A DNA stretch of 64,000 nt from Umbelopsis ramanniana AG. Taxonomy: Eukaryota; Mucoromycota; Umbelopsidomycetes; Umbelopsidales; Umbelopsidaceae. The notes below the pieces were generated by a model, which was not told the origin of the DNA, ran no database searches, and was given only the letters and a program-made list of their open reading frames with translations. This document shows, in pieces, positions 1 to 14,981 of this stretch; the stretch's first letter is position 1; every line of letters begins with the position of its first letter. The translations under genes and the position numbers were made by a program. Where the stretch lies: positions 62,001 through 126,000 of the forward strand of contig NW_026252091.1 in NCBI RefSeq assembly GCF_025399195.1, given 5' to 3'.

Positions 1-103
1 CAAAACTAAGAAAAACCCACAAACAGAAGAAGTTATAGACAATGCATGACGCTGAGCGTTTTGAAACGACCACCACAACATATATATAAAATGTACATGA
101 ATT

Positions 104-3100
104 TTAGCTTAATTCAAATCCTGTGTTGGAGTGGATAGCTATGAGAAAAAACAAAATAAAAAACTTCCATCAGCATAATCTTCCACTGTGTGTCACTAAA
201 TGAATTTGAATGGTGTACGCTTTTACCTAAATGCAGCTTGTCCCGCATGACCGATTTCTTCGAATAGGCTTTGACAATTGAACAGATATGGTAAATTAGA
301 ATGTGATGTTTGTATTGCTAAGGAACGTGTGCATGGTCGATAGTTAACATACCCGGCAATTTTAATAGATTGAAGCTGCAAACAAAGGAGACAGCATGCT
401 ATTAGCAACCAAGTATGCATATCCACCATGTCGTTCATTTACCTACCATGTTGAACTACTTGGCAATCTCCCATCTTTAGAGTTGCCAGATGTAAACATG
501 TTCTTGACATATTTTATGCCCGCTAAATTACTGTCTCCCGATATCGCTACGATTCGGATGGTAAATGGTGGTTGGAGATATTCAAAGCCACCTAGTGGAG
601 GCTGAAAGTGACAAAACGATGGTCAGGTCCCACTTTGTAGGATCGGTTCCATTTGATAAAGCTTACCTTGGGTGAACTAGTAACAAACTTGAGAAACGCT
701 CTTTTCTCCTGCGAGTTGAAGTCTTGCAATATTTGCCATAGCATTCGTATGACTGGATGTTGATCAAAGCCGCCATTCTGGTATTCTGTATGATTCCTAA
801 GATCCGACACATCTAAAGTTTGGTTAATTAACAGCCCCATATTGTACTTTCGGGTGTTCAAGCTATAACTCGCGGATGCTTACCGAAATCGACATTTTCT
901 CCAGAAATAACTCTACACTCAGACGTGCCATGTGTTGTTGAATTTTACCAATGCGCCAAGTACCAGATTTGAAGTAGAAGAAACATACCTTTGTAGTTCT
1001 GGAGGTGAGAAGATCCGAATCCATTGATCGGCAATGATGCTCCTAAATCTATCGACAGCAGCCATGCAAGTTAATTAACAAACAATTTACCACGCATAAG
1101 AAAAAAAAACCTTGTATCTACCCATCGATAAAAGCCTTGGTTTGCTCATGAATTCTTTGGTTTAACATGTAATCTGCCATGACATAAACGTATTCGATAC
1201 GGTTGTCATTGGTGACAGATATGTTGCGCCCATTCTTCAAAATAAGGTCGTTTTTCAGAATCACCTGCAGTATTCTGGTGCTAGAAAGTTCACACTTACA
1301 TATTTCAAGTCAACTGTTTTTTTCTCATTGAAGAAGTCCATATCGGCGGAAAAGGTCAGACACAAATCTTCTACATCGCCGTCATACCGCTTGACGAACC
1401 CCAAGTTTTTAGATACATCTGTATCGAGCTCTTGAAGTTGCTCCAAGAATACATTACGTCCTAGGATTCTCGCCAGAAAGAAACTAGCAAATTGCGCATC
1501 CACCAGAATTCCTTCATACACTGCCTTTGCTAAGACTTTTCCCATGAACCTAAATAGATCTAAATGATCACTTCCGTGAATGTAGGACGTAGGGGATGGG
1601 AATAGGAGGTTCTCAGTTGACGTGGCGGAAAAGAGGCCAAAAGCAGGCGAGAAAGCAAGGGCAATAAGCTGTGATATGAACTCTAACATTGCATTATCTT
1701 TAGTACTTTCTCTTTTCCCTGTTGTACACATTGAACAATACCTTTAAATGGGCCTCCCTGATCTATGCCTGCCTCCTCCGCGCCTGTGAACGATGTTAGC
1801 ATTCAACAATGTTTTATCCAAAAAAGTTGGTGGCTGCTTGGATCGCCATATCATGGAAACTCTTACCTAATTCGTTAACAAACGAGACTCTGATATCTCC
1901 TTGCCAAGCTAGCTTTCCTTGCTGCGCTAGACTTTGGTATCCATCCTCCATCAAATATTGCCGACGAACCTTGATAAGACATTGGCGTCGAGGTGCCGAT
2001 AATCGCTCTGAAGTAATCATGTCTCTAAAGATGTCCAAGCGAGTGGGAAACGGTATAGTGTGTGGCATAAGGTATAACACTCTCTTGGCAATGGGTTCAT
2101 TATTTCGTATGCGGGCTAAGAACTGGGATGGCTGAGAGGGACGGAATCTGAAGGTAATTTGTTGTGGGAGACTGGCAAACGGTCTCGTAGAATCAGTTAT
2201 AAGAATCCATGCAGCTGGGTTCTGGTACTGCCTACGAACATCTAGATCATAGAATTGCATGAGCAACCTTCTGACACACTGGAACTGTCGAAGTCGAGGC
2301 GGTACTGAGGCGCTCGTTTGGTCGTCTACTGGACACGACTGTATGAGGGCAAAATAAAACTCGTTCAAAAATGCAGCCAAATCACATAAATCTTTGACTT
2401 TGAATGGCGTTTGTTTTTCGAAGAAGTCGGAATCCTCCAAGGTCCTATTGATGAAATTCCATTAGCTACGAATAGGTAACACTACAACAATATGTACATG
2501 TGTGGCAACTTACTTGCATAAGATTATAGCTCCTTCGCAGAAACCTTTTAATGTATCAAGTAAAGCTTCAGCCTCAATGCGATCCATACTGTGCTTGGCT
2601 GCTTCAATATAAAGGGATAGACCCGCGTCTTTTGGACGGAATTTCTTCATCAATTTCCATAGGTGAGGTATTAAATGTTTAGTGAACGCAACCTTCGTCC
2701 ACAGATCTTTGGTATATTCTGGGAACAATTCTGTCAGAATAAAATACATTCGAAATGCAGTCTCAGTGTCCATTGCAAGCTCGGCAAGCGGTTTTTTGCT
2801 AACACTTGATGCATCCTTGGCATCTGCGTTGGCTTCAGGTACTTCTCTCGCTTTCTTTTTGATAGGTGACGTCGAGAACCTAGATTTGAAACCAGAAGCT
2901 TGTCCAGTCCTACCAGAATCAGCGTCGTTGAATGATACAATGTCTATGAAGAGAGAATCGATAAACTGGCGGCTCCACAGATATTCAAGCTGGCCCATTA
3001 CGGCTTTGTATACATTATTTGCAAGGTTGTTGTTTCGCTTTGCCTCAACTGAGCACCATGAAAAAATCGGATGATATTGTGAAAATCCTGATCTCTGCGT

Positions 3101-4285
3101 TGCAGATACAAACGGCTTGATCTTTTCTAACATGGTGGTTGCCATACTAGCCATATCAGACGCCTCCGGGAAATTGTCTATAGTGCTGCTGCGCAATATG
3201 AAAAGCTGATACATATTTGTCATATTTGCAACAAAGAACAAACATCCATCTCCGCCGAGTAAGTTACATAGCTCATTTGCCTTTGATCGCGCAAATCGTC
3301 CTTTTGTCACCAGTTGTAAAACCCCTTTGCTAGCAATGAGGTCTCGACAGTTCTTGTCCACTATACTCATTATGTAAGGGACCGCCACGATGTGAACAAG
3401 AAACTGATCCATTGCATTTTGCTGATTATTCATTTGATCGATCGTGTTTTCAAAAACAAATAATGCGCAGCGCACGACGGCAGTCAGCCAAAGCGTAATG
3501 CTGTTAACCGTTTTGCGGTCAGCTTCAGCGAGTATGCCTTTCGAGTATTTTGCTGCCTTTTCTCGAATCTTGATAACTTTCGAGCACCGATTAGATGCTC
3601 CGTTGTATATAAGAGGGTATGGCTTGATGTCGCCTAGGATGGCTTGCGAAATATCCTTGAGCTTTGGATTATAACCAGTCATTACCCAGTAGCCATCCAA
3701 TATTTGCTCCGCGGAACTGAGGACATACGTTTTTGGGGACATGTACACCAAAAGTAGTCGAAGCTCAGGGCCAGTAAGGTATGGCGCGTCTTCAACGTCT
3801 GTGACTCTCCTCCAGCATGCATCCAGCGTACGTTGTAAGATATATTTTGCTTTGACAGAGTGTACGTTATCAGCTAGAAAGGCGTGAAAAGGAATTGTTC
3901 CATTTGTGGTTGCTGGTGTTCCTGCTCTTCTCATCTTTGTCAGAATGAGTTTACACACTTTTTGGAATCGTACTTGAGCAGCTGGTGGGGTGGGAGACTC
4001 TTTTCCATTCAAAATCCAGAACAAAGAAACGCATTTCCACAACTGCCCCGGTAGCGGTGCCATTTCGTTGTCCAGCTGCGAATGCTCATCCCAAATGTTC
4101 CAGCGTTCGACATCATACCATTCTCTTGACCGTTTCTTTGCCCTCCACCACTTTTGAACTCTGACAGCTGCTTGTGAGAGTGCTTGATCATCTTCTTTTT
4201 TCTGCCGCTCTTGCTCTCGCTGCAGTCTGGCTGCTTTATTCTTTTCAAGGAACGCTTTTTTGTTCCCGTTACCGGATTGAAACAT
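104..4285 (-). CDS. HUL5: HECT E3 ubiquitin-protein ligase, UBE3C/Hul5 type
   Basis: This gene encodes a HECT-type ubiquitin ligase of the UBE3C/Hul5 group, which extends ubiquitin chains on proteasome-bound and misfolded proteins. The first exon (591 codons, ending near 2510) begins MFQSGNGNKKAFLEKNKAAR and carries an IQ-like helix (VQKWWRAKKR, about residues 42-52), as in UBE3C. The HECT lobe lies in the exons between about 2440 and 104. The catalytic cysteine sits in LPSSST-C-FNLLKLP; its codon is split TG^C by an intron at 376-446. Two further short introns lead to the usual C-terminal end AIHSNTGFELS and the stop at 104-106. The estimated length of about 1.1 thousand residues fits the family. 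Gene starts at 4285, only 75 bp from the stop of the SAC1 gene on the same strand. The family assignment is firm; choosing UBE3C over other HECT classes rests on the N-terminal IQ region and overall architecture. Confidence 0.93.
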
Positions 4286-4360
4286 GGTCAGAGATAAAAA
4301 AGAAATTCAAGAAATGTGTAACTCATTGTAGGTTTTATCAGCTTTGCATAAACTGCCTGT

Positions 4361-7153
4361 TTATGACATTTTCTTTAATGGTATTTGATCTCCTTCTTCT
4401 AAAGCACTTAGTTCTTTACTACTACGTCTTTGGGCTTGCTTGCCAAACTTGCGCGGTAAATATGTAGACGTGAGCGCCTCAGCTGATGGCTGTAATGTGT
4501 TGGAATCTGACTGTCCAGGAACCGTTACTAGTCTTGGCCAATCGACATAGCACTGACTGTTTTGAAGCATGTAGTGGAAAGTCGTGACTAGAAGCGAAAA
4601 CCAAAAGGCTATGAACAAGCAAATTAAGGTTGTCGAGGCGATTCCAGAATAGCTTATCAGCATAACCCCAAATACACACATAATGGCCGAGAGTAAGACC
4701 ACCAGTGGGACCTTGATACGATAATAGGTAAAAGTCAATAATGAGCCAGCTAAACGTTCAAGTACATCAACTTAGGCTTACTATATGAATTATCAAAGGT
4801 GTTTCCAAATTGTATGGACTATCCTCCCAAGAAGTTGATGATACTCGATACACACCCAAAGCTAAGTCGAACCCATCTTGTCTAGCGCCATCCATGTAAT
4901 TGTTCTTGACGTATCGCATCAATGACTTGGTTAAATCTTCAAAAGCTCCAGTTTTCGTTCTCTTTCCCGTCCTATAGCCATATGATGAGCAATGCGATGT
5001 AAGGTGATGTTCATGAATCCAATATCAATCAACTTACCGGGTGTAGTCCGTTTTTAAAGCGCCTGTTCCAGAATAGCCTAAACTGATAGCATCGGCATTA
5101 TCGGCCCACACTACGAATGCACACAAAAATGGCTTTAGTTTCGCATTAAGTAGTACTTTACGGACTGTTATATTACTTACCCTTTCGGTAGAGATGCATA
5201 AAATCAATCTGCTCGTCTATTTTTTCTCCTGGCCGTAATATCTGAAGCTGTTGTAATTGCCTGGATAATACCCATTTTGCAATTGCGCTCTGTACAACAT
5301 TTGTTCTGTCCAGACAATCCATGCAATTAGATCTTACAACTGATGTTTGGGTTTTTTCAATAAAAGACTTGTGCGGATTTGTAGCGTTATAGTAGCAGTA
5401 CCTGTGAATTGGATTAGATTTTCTTCATTGGAATTCTTCCAAACAAGGACTGGGCGACTTACCCTTGCTGTTCCAACTGACCCTCGATTTGATCGAGGAG
5501 GTTTTTAATGCGATCCCACCGCATTTTCCGGCATTCGTGATGGAAATCGAAATGAATATAAGTCAGACTTGGGTCCCCCGTATTCATTACACCTTGGGAA
5601 TAAGCTTGTGCCAGGGGATACTCATAACCCTTCTTGTTCACGAGATTAACGAGTATTTGCGGTCCATATGTGGCGACCTGATCCTTGAAATGGGTTTTCA
5701 TGGCCATGAGCTGCAAGACCATGTTAATTTTCTAATATGCTGTAATGGTGCTAAAAATCACAATGTCTTACGCTGTCATCTCCTGTATCGAGCCAAAGTT
5801 TTGGTGTATATCGCATATTTATAACCTGAGACCAAAATATAGGTATTGAACCACGCGTTTGGATATATGACATTTGATGTCTCCCTGTAAAGTCGTATCC
5901 TCCCACTGCATCTGAACCATCATATATCACAAGCTGTTCCGTCTCTACAAAATTCGAAACATTTCCATCCTTGTCTATACCGCGAGAAAAATAGCGTGTT
6001 CCTGCTCGTAGTCGACTTCTTCTCGATATAAGAACAAATGCGAATGGATGTCCATGAACTTGTGCTCTATTTATCGAAACAACTGTAGTGGTGTTAAGAG
6101 AAATTAATACATCTAGTATAAAAAGTTGTTTCTCTCGTGGCCAATACATACATCCTTGCACCATTGGTAAAATAAAGTCACTCATCTAGATTGGAAAGAG
6201 CATTGGGATGAGCTTTAGGGAACATCGGTATTCAGCGCTGATAACGCAGCACTTACGCTATAATTGTTGTCTTCCTGGTCATCTCCGTTCATCATTTTCT
6301 CGCACAGATAATGGTTCCAAAAAAACCTAGGATCCGCCTTATCAATCAAAGCCATTAGCAGATGAATTTGTGAGTGTACCGCATATATGAATTCCTTAGA
6401 GGCCCTTACCTGCTTCCAACCTGGATCCGGGGATGTAGACGCTTGACGTTGTAAGGATTGAGTAAGATCATATCCATACGAAAAATACATATTGTTGGTG
6501 TCAAAGTGATCCTCTAATTTTTGAAGGTATATGTTTTCCGCCTTTGCTTGATTTGGTGTCATGTTATTCCTTGTTATGGACACCACAGATACGGATTTAA
6601 CGCGATAAACATCGGCATTTTTTATCGTTCCAGTACGCTCTCTATCCGTGATGACAATGACATATTCATCTGATGAATTTACCTAAGTAAGATGACAAAG
6701 CCAGGACTAACATGTTTAAAGAAGGGAAGTACTCACTGCTTTGTAGAGTGATAAAGCCGACAACACCATACACAGTTTTGCTTTCGACCACGTTGCTTGG
6801 CGGAGTCGAGCCACCTAGTTTTTTTTAGCTTGAAGTTAAAGTACAAGTGTTCCGTGAACAAGCTATCAAAAAGTACATGTAAAGTACCTTCAACCTTGAT
6901 TTTGGACAACGGTATTTCTGCTGCGTCCATGTTATCGGTTGACGGACGAGAAATGACAAGTGTTTTTGGGATCTGGCCGTTATGGCCTAAATCTCGGACA
7001 ATTCTAATGTCTTCATGCGCAATATGTCTGGCGGTCAAAAAAAGTAGGTGCAGAAGGGGTTATCGGTCAGAAATCAGCAACATGACGAAAGTCCATGATT
7101 ATAAGTTGGCCTTACAATCTAAATTGTGGGCTATTTGTGAAATGGGCAGCCAT
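4361..7153 (-). CDS. SAC1: SAC1 phosphoinositide phosphatase (PI4P phosphatase)
   Basis: The product dephosphorylates phosphatidylinositol 4-phosphate at ER and Golgi membranes. The catalytic CX5RT motif is visible in [20 protein letters not shown] (encoded near 5280-5345). Other Sac-domain signatures include [21 protein letters not shown] and [10 protein letters not shown]. The C-terminus has two hydrophobic segments, [19 protein letters not shown] and a second one, forming the family's ER-anchoring hairpin, followed by a polar tail ending IPLKKMS. The start at 7153 ([13 protein letters not shown]) is chosen because its short first exon ends at a GTAAGG donor and splices in frame into [14 protein letters not shown], rebuilding the conserved N-terminal FRLHIA segment. 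It is transcribed in the same direction as the upstream CHCHD2-like gene and the downstream HECT ligase gene. No loss of key residues was noticed. Confidence 0.95.
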
Positions 7154-7431
7154 AGTGGGAGAGGTACAAAAGCGGTAAAAAGTTGAGTTTGATTGTCTTT
7201 GACGCCGTGCGTCATAATTTTGGCTCAAAACGTTTGATACTAGCAGTTGCGGTAGTTTCAACACTATCGCAACTCAAGCCGAGAAATCAAACAACGTTAC
7301 GTTCAAGGCTATTTACTAAGGATGGTTTATTATATACGTTTTGGACAAGTTATTGAAAATGGGCTACGGTACGCATTCGGTAACCGAACAATTTAGTTGT
7401 TCACGGAACAACGCGTGAATGTGTCTAAGTT
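7154..7431. other. short intergenic spacer
   Basis: This stretch holds the SAC1 promoter and the 3' end of the CHCHD2-like gene. I see no coding potential in it. Confidence 0.5.
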
Positions 7432-8151
7432 CTAGTACTGAGCACTCATTTGCTGGCATGCCTTAAGGTTTTCTAAGTACCAGTGGCATTGTGCTACATC
7501 GTTGTTGTTAATTTCTAGGCATTTAGTGAATGCTTTTGCGTCTGCTTCGCAACTTGCGCCTCCAACAGATTGCTGTTGATAAGCTGGCTGTTGGTAGTCT
7601 GAATACTGCTGTTGCGGTACGCTCTGTGGCTGCTCTGCAGGCGGCTGTTCTCGGCTGCCTCCAAATAATGATGACGCTCCTCCAGTCTACGGAATAACGA
7701 CTAAAAGTTAGACAAGACCCAGTCATGCCATTTTATCACGAACAAACTTACGATGGCGTGTCCAATAGAATGTCCTACAGCTACACCAGCTGCCGTGCTA
7801 GCCACTGCAAGGAATATGCTGTCAGTACTATTACTTTGACTTAATGGTGTCGTTCATCGATACTAACTTTGTCCAAACAAACCAGGTCCTTGTTGGGCAG
7901 GTTGACCAACTGCTGATGGTGGAGGTTGTGTCATAGCATGCTGCTGTTGCTGTTGAGGCGGAGGGGCACGGTTCTGTTGTTGCTGAGGTGGGGGAGCTTG
8001 TCTCGTGGGAGCAGTATGAGCCTGACGAGTTTGTTGAGCAGGTGCACGTGCGGGAGCAGAGCGTCTCTAGAAGTAGGCATTATTGGGTTAGTACTAGTTA
8101 ATAGATTTATATAGGGCGTGTCAGTATAGACATTACTTGTTGGCGTGGCAT
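7432..8151 (-). CDS. CHCHD2/MIX17-like twin CX9C mitochondrial protein
   Basis: This is a coiled-coil-helix-coiled-coil-helix protein of the CHCHD2/CHCHD10/Mix17 family, small mitochondrial intermembrane-space proteins imported by the MIA40 disulfide relay. The C-terminal domain shows both CX9C motifs: C-EADAKAFTK-C and C-HWYLENLKA-C, ending QQMSAQY. The N-terminal half is rich in Gln, Pro and Ala (PPPQQQQQHA), followed by a Gly/Ala hydrophobic segment (AAGVAVGHSIGHAI), the family's usual central region. The start MPRQQ at 8151 leads after five codons into a GTAATG donor. At least two further introns follow. Family membership is firm. Which paralogue it matches (CHCHD2 or CHCHD10) cannot be settled from the sequence. 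Confidence 0.9.
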
Positions 8152-8477
8152 TGTGAAAAGGAAAGGAAGAAGTGTTTAGTGTGGGCAGAATTGCGGAGCG
8201 CTGGCAATTTAATGGTCGTTTGTTGAAACCAAATTGAGTCAAAATGGCTTCCGATTCTAGCTGACAAAAAATTTTGGCCCCAGGATTACGTGGCCATCTC
8301 CTGCCACTGTTCTATTATTACGAGAGAAAATCGAAGATGGTCAAGTAAATAGGTAAAATAATAATTGACATGATATTGGATGAATCAGATGAATGATATG
8401 AGAATTTGTGCCTAGCTTTCTTCAGGAATATCTGCCTGTCTGGACATCTTCTAGCAAATTCTACATTTTTTGTAATA

Positions 8478-8711
8478 TCATGAACGGCAACGTAATGCAC
8501 TCCGGTATGACTCTACATCATCTTCCGTTTCATCTCCCACATCCAGCCTTAAACAATTAAAATCAACATAGTGCATTCCTTCAATACTCGACGACCAAGC
8601 ATGGCAAATGGTAATTTGTTACCATTCGGTATACCGAGTATGGGCAAAAACAGAAAGAAAGATTCGTGTATCCGGCACATGGTCAATCATCAGCCCTGTG
8701 GCATTCCACAG
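8478..8711 (-). CDS. unassigned two-exon coding fragment
   Basis: I do not recognise this product. Exon 8711-8635 follows an ATTTTAG acceptor and reads LWNATGLMIDHVPDTRIFLS and on to FAHTR. A GTATAC donor and an 87-nt intron (8634-8548, ending TTTAAG) join in phase to exon 8547-8478, which reads LDVGDETEDDVESYRSALRC and ends in a stop. The residue mix looks like real protein, and the joined frame is open. No start codon or upstream exon was found between here and the BUD20 stop at 8835. It may therefore be the 3' part of a small gene or an alternative 3' end of BUD20. Nothing else was seen in the rest of 8152-8834. Confidence 0.35.
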
Positions 8712-8834
8712 CTAAAATGGAACATAGTAATATTGCATGTCAAATAAGTGTAGGCTAATTCGCCATATTTTATGAGTGATCTATGGTACAAATGATTGGC
8801 AAGTGACTAAAATACTTGGTCTAAGTAGTAACTT

Positions 8835-9430
8835 CTATTGCATTTGGACCTCGTCCGAGTTCACGTTACTGCGTCCCAAACCTCCTCGCTTTCCATTGTC
8901 AGCAGCGCTTACGCCTGCTGCAGCATCAGCCTGCACAAAATTGCGTTATTTAGAGGTTCATTCCTGCATTGCTGCCTGCAAATCGATTTAACACATACCT
9001 CCTTCTGTGTATAAGGCTCCTCTTGGGTTTTCTTTACTCTTCTCTTGTGAAGTTTTGACTTTTCGTGCTTCTGGAGAGTGTCATCGTTTGGAAAGTAACG
9101 GCTGAATATACAAAATTTTGTGAGAAAAATACTTTTGATTTACGAAAACCAAGTAATTGAACATACGCGCAGGGAACACAATAGTGTTGTCCAAGACCAG
9201 TTTTATCAGCATCAATTGGTTGATTCTTCATTTTTTCAATGTTGCCTTCCTTCAGATCTTCATGAATTTGATCTAAATCTTTGGTATATGCTCTTGTTCG
9301 GAATTTGCGAGAAATATCTCGGATTCCATGATGCGTTCTCGAGCGTCGAAGTCTAAAAAGAATGTATTTCATGTTTGAGTCTTGACATAGTACATAGACT
9401 ACAAATACATTTGTCTACTGACCTTCCCAT
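8835..9430 (-). CDS. BUD20: BUD20/ZNF593-type pre-60S export factor
   Basis: The product is the C2H2 zinc-finger protein that binds late pre-60S ribosomal particles and aids their nuclear export. The N-terminus MGRLRRSRTHHGIRDISRKF with RTKDLDQIHEDL-like sequence is diagnostic. The finger is built across an intron: GLGQHYCVPCA-R-YFPNDDTLQKHEKSKLHKRR, giving CX2C and HX5H. A three-codon first exon (MGR, 9430 downward) is joined by an intron with an ATTCTTTTTAG acceptor. The C-terminus is a lysine-rich then Gly/Ala tail ending NSDEVQMQ. It is divergent from the DDX20 gene with 148 bp between the start codons, so the two RNA-related genes may share control elements. Confidence 0.93.
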
Positions 9431-9578
9431 TTGGCACTAGAATAGAGACGAAGAGGTTCAGTCTCAAAAAAAAAAAAAAAGGAACTTTGACTGCGAAATT
9501 GGGTGGCCAATCAAATGGCTTTAATAACATTTGCCTGCCAGTCAATGACTGAACAGCAGGCTTTCCCTACTGTTCGGA
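9431..9578. promoter_or_regulatory. shared promoter region of BUD20 and DDX20
   Basis: This 148-bp gap lies between two divergent start codons. It contains an A-tract at about 9466-9480. No recognised operator was seen; the role is inferred from the layout. Confidence 0.4.
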
Positions 9579-11641
<2,063 letters not shown>

Positions 11642-13639
11642 TAACAGCATTTCAAATCGTTTGCTAGGCCAAACCATCCTGATACTACAGCGCAATCGTC
11701 GCTGCATTTATCTCGACTATCAGTCCCATAATCAGCTATACCGAACAATGCTGATAACTGTTTACAAAGATTGTGAGCAAAGTAACGGCAGCAGCGTTCC
11801 CGATATGGCGAATGCTGTGTAATGAAAAGCCTGTCATATTCATCAATTCTATTACCTTTTGTAAATAATATATTTAAGATTAAATAGTGAAGTAAATGAG
11901 TTACAGACAAAGATAGTGCTTCTTCTCCAAGAGAATATTCAAGTAATCGGCATAAATGTAGACGTTAACAAATCGGCTCTAGACGGGAGACTGTGTAACT
12001 TATCCTTGGTAGGGTTTGCTAGGGTTATTGCCTTTACACACGCGCAGTGCCTCAAAAAAATTGCCTTTCACTTTTCTCTATTGAGACCATGTTGCTTCGA
12101 ATACTGGTAATGCAGGAGAAAACATGCGCTCATCTATTTCTGAGACGATGGCTTTTTTAACCTCTAGATGGCTATTCATCGAGTATCGGCGATGCACCTT
12201 GAAAAAGAAAAACCTGTTCTGGAATAAGCTATATTGATGAACCGTTGCCTCCGAAAATGTCTCTCTCCGTACTAAGATTGCTTGCCCGTTTACGTCAGAG
12301 CCAAGGGTTTATGGAGCACAGCATGGTACATGCGTTTATAGACGGCTGATGTTGGTTACAACTTTGTACTTAAAGCTAACAAGTGATAATCTAGACTAGC
12401 CTAGCAATAGTATGGCACGACATGCAATATGAGTATAGACCGCTATATCAAGATTGGGCATTCAATAATGAACGGGTAAAGAGTGAAAAAAGAAAGCTAG
12501 TTGATGTAGGAGATGCTGGTGCTAACGACATGTCGATGTCTGCATATGTAACTAAACCCAGAAGCACGATCTGTGTGATTATCCTGTATCTTGGTAGAAA
12601 CATAACGCAAGGGGTAGTGGAATTCTACTCAGACAAAATGCGCAAAGTGGTTTTGTCGATCTTTTTCTGCATGTGAAACGGGACTAAAGTATGGTGAATT
12701 TACATGATTTGACCACCTTGTAAAGGGGTTATATCTACGAATTGACGATAAACGTCCCAATATTTGGCATCATGAATTTATTGTCAAAAGTCAAAAATAA
12801 GAAGTAGCATTTTGTAATACATAAAGAAAACAGCCTACATGACCTCAAACAAGTTGTAACAGAAGCAACCAGAAGTAAAGACTAATCCGGCTTACAAGCC
12901 ATTTTAGATTATGTTGGATTTATGCACGGAAAATCTACTTCTGGCCACAAGACTTTAGTTTGAATAGCGTTTCCTTGGCGATAATAGGCATGAGATATCT
13001 TTCCTCTTGTAAATGAGCTTACGTTTGAATAGTAATGCTAGTTTTAATCGTAAATAGTCCTTAAAGGCATGAACTTATCCCGTTTTGTTTCTTATCGAGG
13101 TACGTTAGATCAGAAATCAGCACGGCAAGCAGATAACATCGCTAATTGGTATGTGACGAAACCCCACGAAAATGATATGAATATGCCATCATAGCCACCA
13201 CCATGACTGCTAAGGGGAGCTCTCCTTTTTTCACCCGCTTAGTGTTCACACCTCATAGAAACAGTGGAGCTCGTCAGACCAGAGCATCGACACGCCAGAT
13301 CTTGTGAACTCCGTCCTCCCTCCTTAACTTTCTATTGACGAGGGGCTAAAGTGCCTAGATCGCTATTCGCTCTAAAGTCCACCAGGCCAAGTCCGTGAAT
13401 CAAAAACAAGAAATCTTTGTCAATGTTCTACTATAATAACATTGCAAGGGATGTACGGACTTGTTGATCATCCGTATAAAGACCCGCTGAAAATCAGACT
13501 TTACATTTAACGTGGTTCTACCCGCCTGGCTGTATATATCTAATTCGATACTGTATACTGGTTTTCTTTCATTTCATATCCTGTTTTGTTCATCTCGCTT
13601 ATCTTTCCCGAAGAACACGACACTTGACTATAAGCTGAA
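11642..13639. other. 2-kb gap upstream of the homeodomain gene
   Basis: No gene could be supported here. One open frame at 12422-12676 (MQYEYRPLYQDWAFNNERVK at its start) has a partly protein-like composition but no splice or homology support. The last 450 bp before the homeodomain gene contain AGGGG (stress-element-like) pentamers near 13213 and 13332 and TATA-like stretches near 13477 (GTATAAAG) and 13532 (GTATATATC), consistent with a long regulated promoter. Confidence 0.4.
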
Positions 13640-14981
13640 ATGCAAGCACAGCTGTTTATAAGAGATTTGAATGCATCTTTCTCGTACTTTTCGAACTTGC
13701 CAAGTGATGAACAACATGCGTCCATCTATCTTTCTGGGTCTGACTTGGACAAGGTAGAGAAATCACGTATGGCGTCTGGAAAACTCGCTTCAGCGCACAA
13801 GCCGTCGATGCTACCGACCTACGAGACATTTCACAAGCTACCTTTCGGGGAGTTTAGTCCAAACTTCTACAATCCTTTTCAAGTCAAGCATCGACGCCGT
13901 ACTACCAAGGAGCAATATCATACATTAGAAGCAAGCTATATGGAAAACCCTAAACCTACATCCAATACCCGTAGAAAGTTGTCTTCTCAATTAAACATGA
14001 CGACTCGTGGTGTTCAAGTTTGGTTTCAAAACCGCAGAGCAAAAAGTAAAGCATATCGGCAAAAAAGACCATGCAGAACGTCAAGAGCGTCATGTGCTAC
14101 CAGCAGTCTAACCAGAAGGCAAAGATCGGCATCATCGCAGTCATCTAGCTGCGCTTCCGATGAAGAGAAGATGTCTGAAAATGATGCATCGAAAGTTACA
14201 TCCCAACCCGCGAGGAGGGGTCTCAACAAAAACATAAGCCTCGCTGGTAATCGTGCGTCGAATACCCATGCCCTGCAGAAAGTTACCCCTAATGCAGATC
14301 AAGACCAGACTACCAATAATTTGCTAGATTTTCTAACAGATAGCCACATGGACCAGCCTCCTTGCCAGGACTTTTCCTCATTAGAACAGGATCAAGCCAA
14401 TGCTTATTTTTCATTTCAAGGCTCCTCAGTTGACGAAATGAACTGTCACATTCATTGCATGAGTCCGTTTGCCTGTCAATTATATCCGGAAGACTTATTT
14501 GGCTCAGAATCTACAACTTCAAAAGACTTCGATATTATGAATGCTACGATATACAACAAGATTCCGGTAAAGCACTTAAACTCTAAAGCTCCACAATACA
14601 CTCCTCCACATGACCTGTTGATGCACAGAAGACTATCCTGTCCATTACCGGCTAACAGCAGGGAGTTGAATTATACCAATTTGCTCCACAAACCAAATCT
14701 ATCGTTTCCCGTAAGTCACCTTGAATCTACATAGACTGTATTTCTGAAAAATACCGAACACGAACTTAATCATCCCAATTCATGTACAGTATGAATCATG
14801 CAATGACTCCACCAAACTTATGCGCTCAAAATCGTTGACACCATACTCAAGCAATTTCCCATATCCCGAGATGAATATACCCGCTGCACAGTGGAATGAA
14901 TTCCACGATAATTCACAAGCTTTGGATTGCACCGACTTAGACAGTGAAAAATTAATGTACATTATGAGCGCCGATTATTAA
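13640..14981 (+). CDS. homeodomain transcription factor 1
   Basis: This is a predicted DNA-binding regulator with one homeodomain at about residues 83-142: RRRTTKEQYHTLEASYMENP, then helix 3 VQVWFQNRRAKSK with Gln50 and Asn51. The spacing is the ordinary 60-residue form, not the TALE type. The flanks are low in structure and rich in Ser, Thr and Asn, as in fungal homeobox regulators. One intron at 14711-14789 (CCC^GTAAGT ... TGTACAG) joins in phase to a last exon ending EKLMYIMSADY, giving about 420 residues. The start MQAQLFIRDLNASF at 13640 is the first in-frame ATG after the TATA-like stretch. The target genes and the role are unknown. A second homeodomain gene lies at the right end of the window but is not closely similar outside the domain. 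Confidence 0.9.

Noticed and set aside
12422-12676. Open frame of 84 codons in the gap before homeodomain gene 1
   Set aside because: Partly protein-like, but there is no splice support, partner exon or recognised family; kept only as a note in the gap entry.
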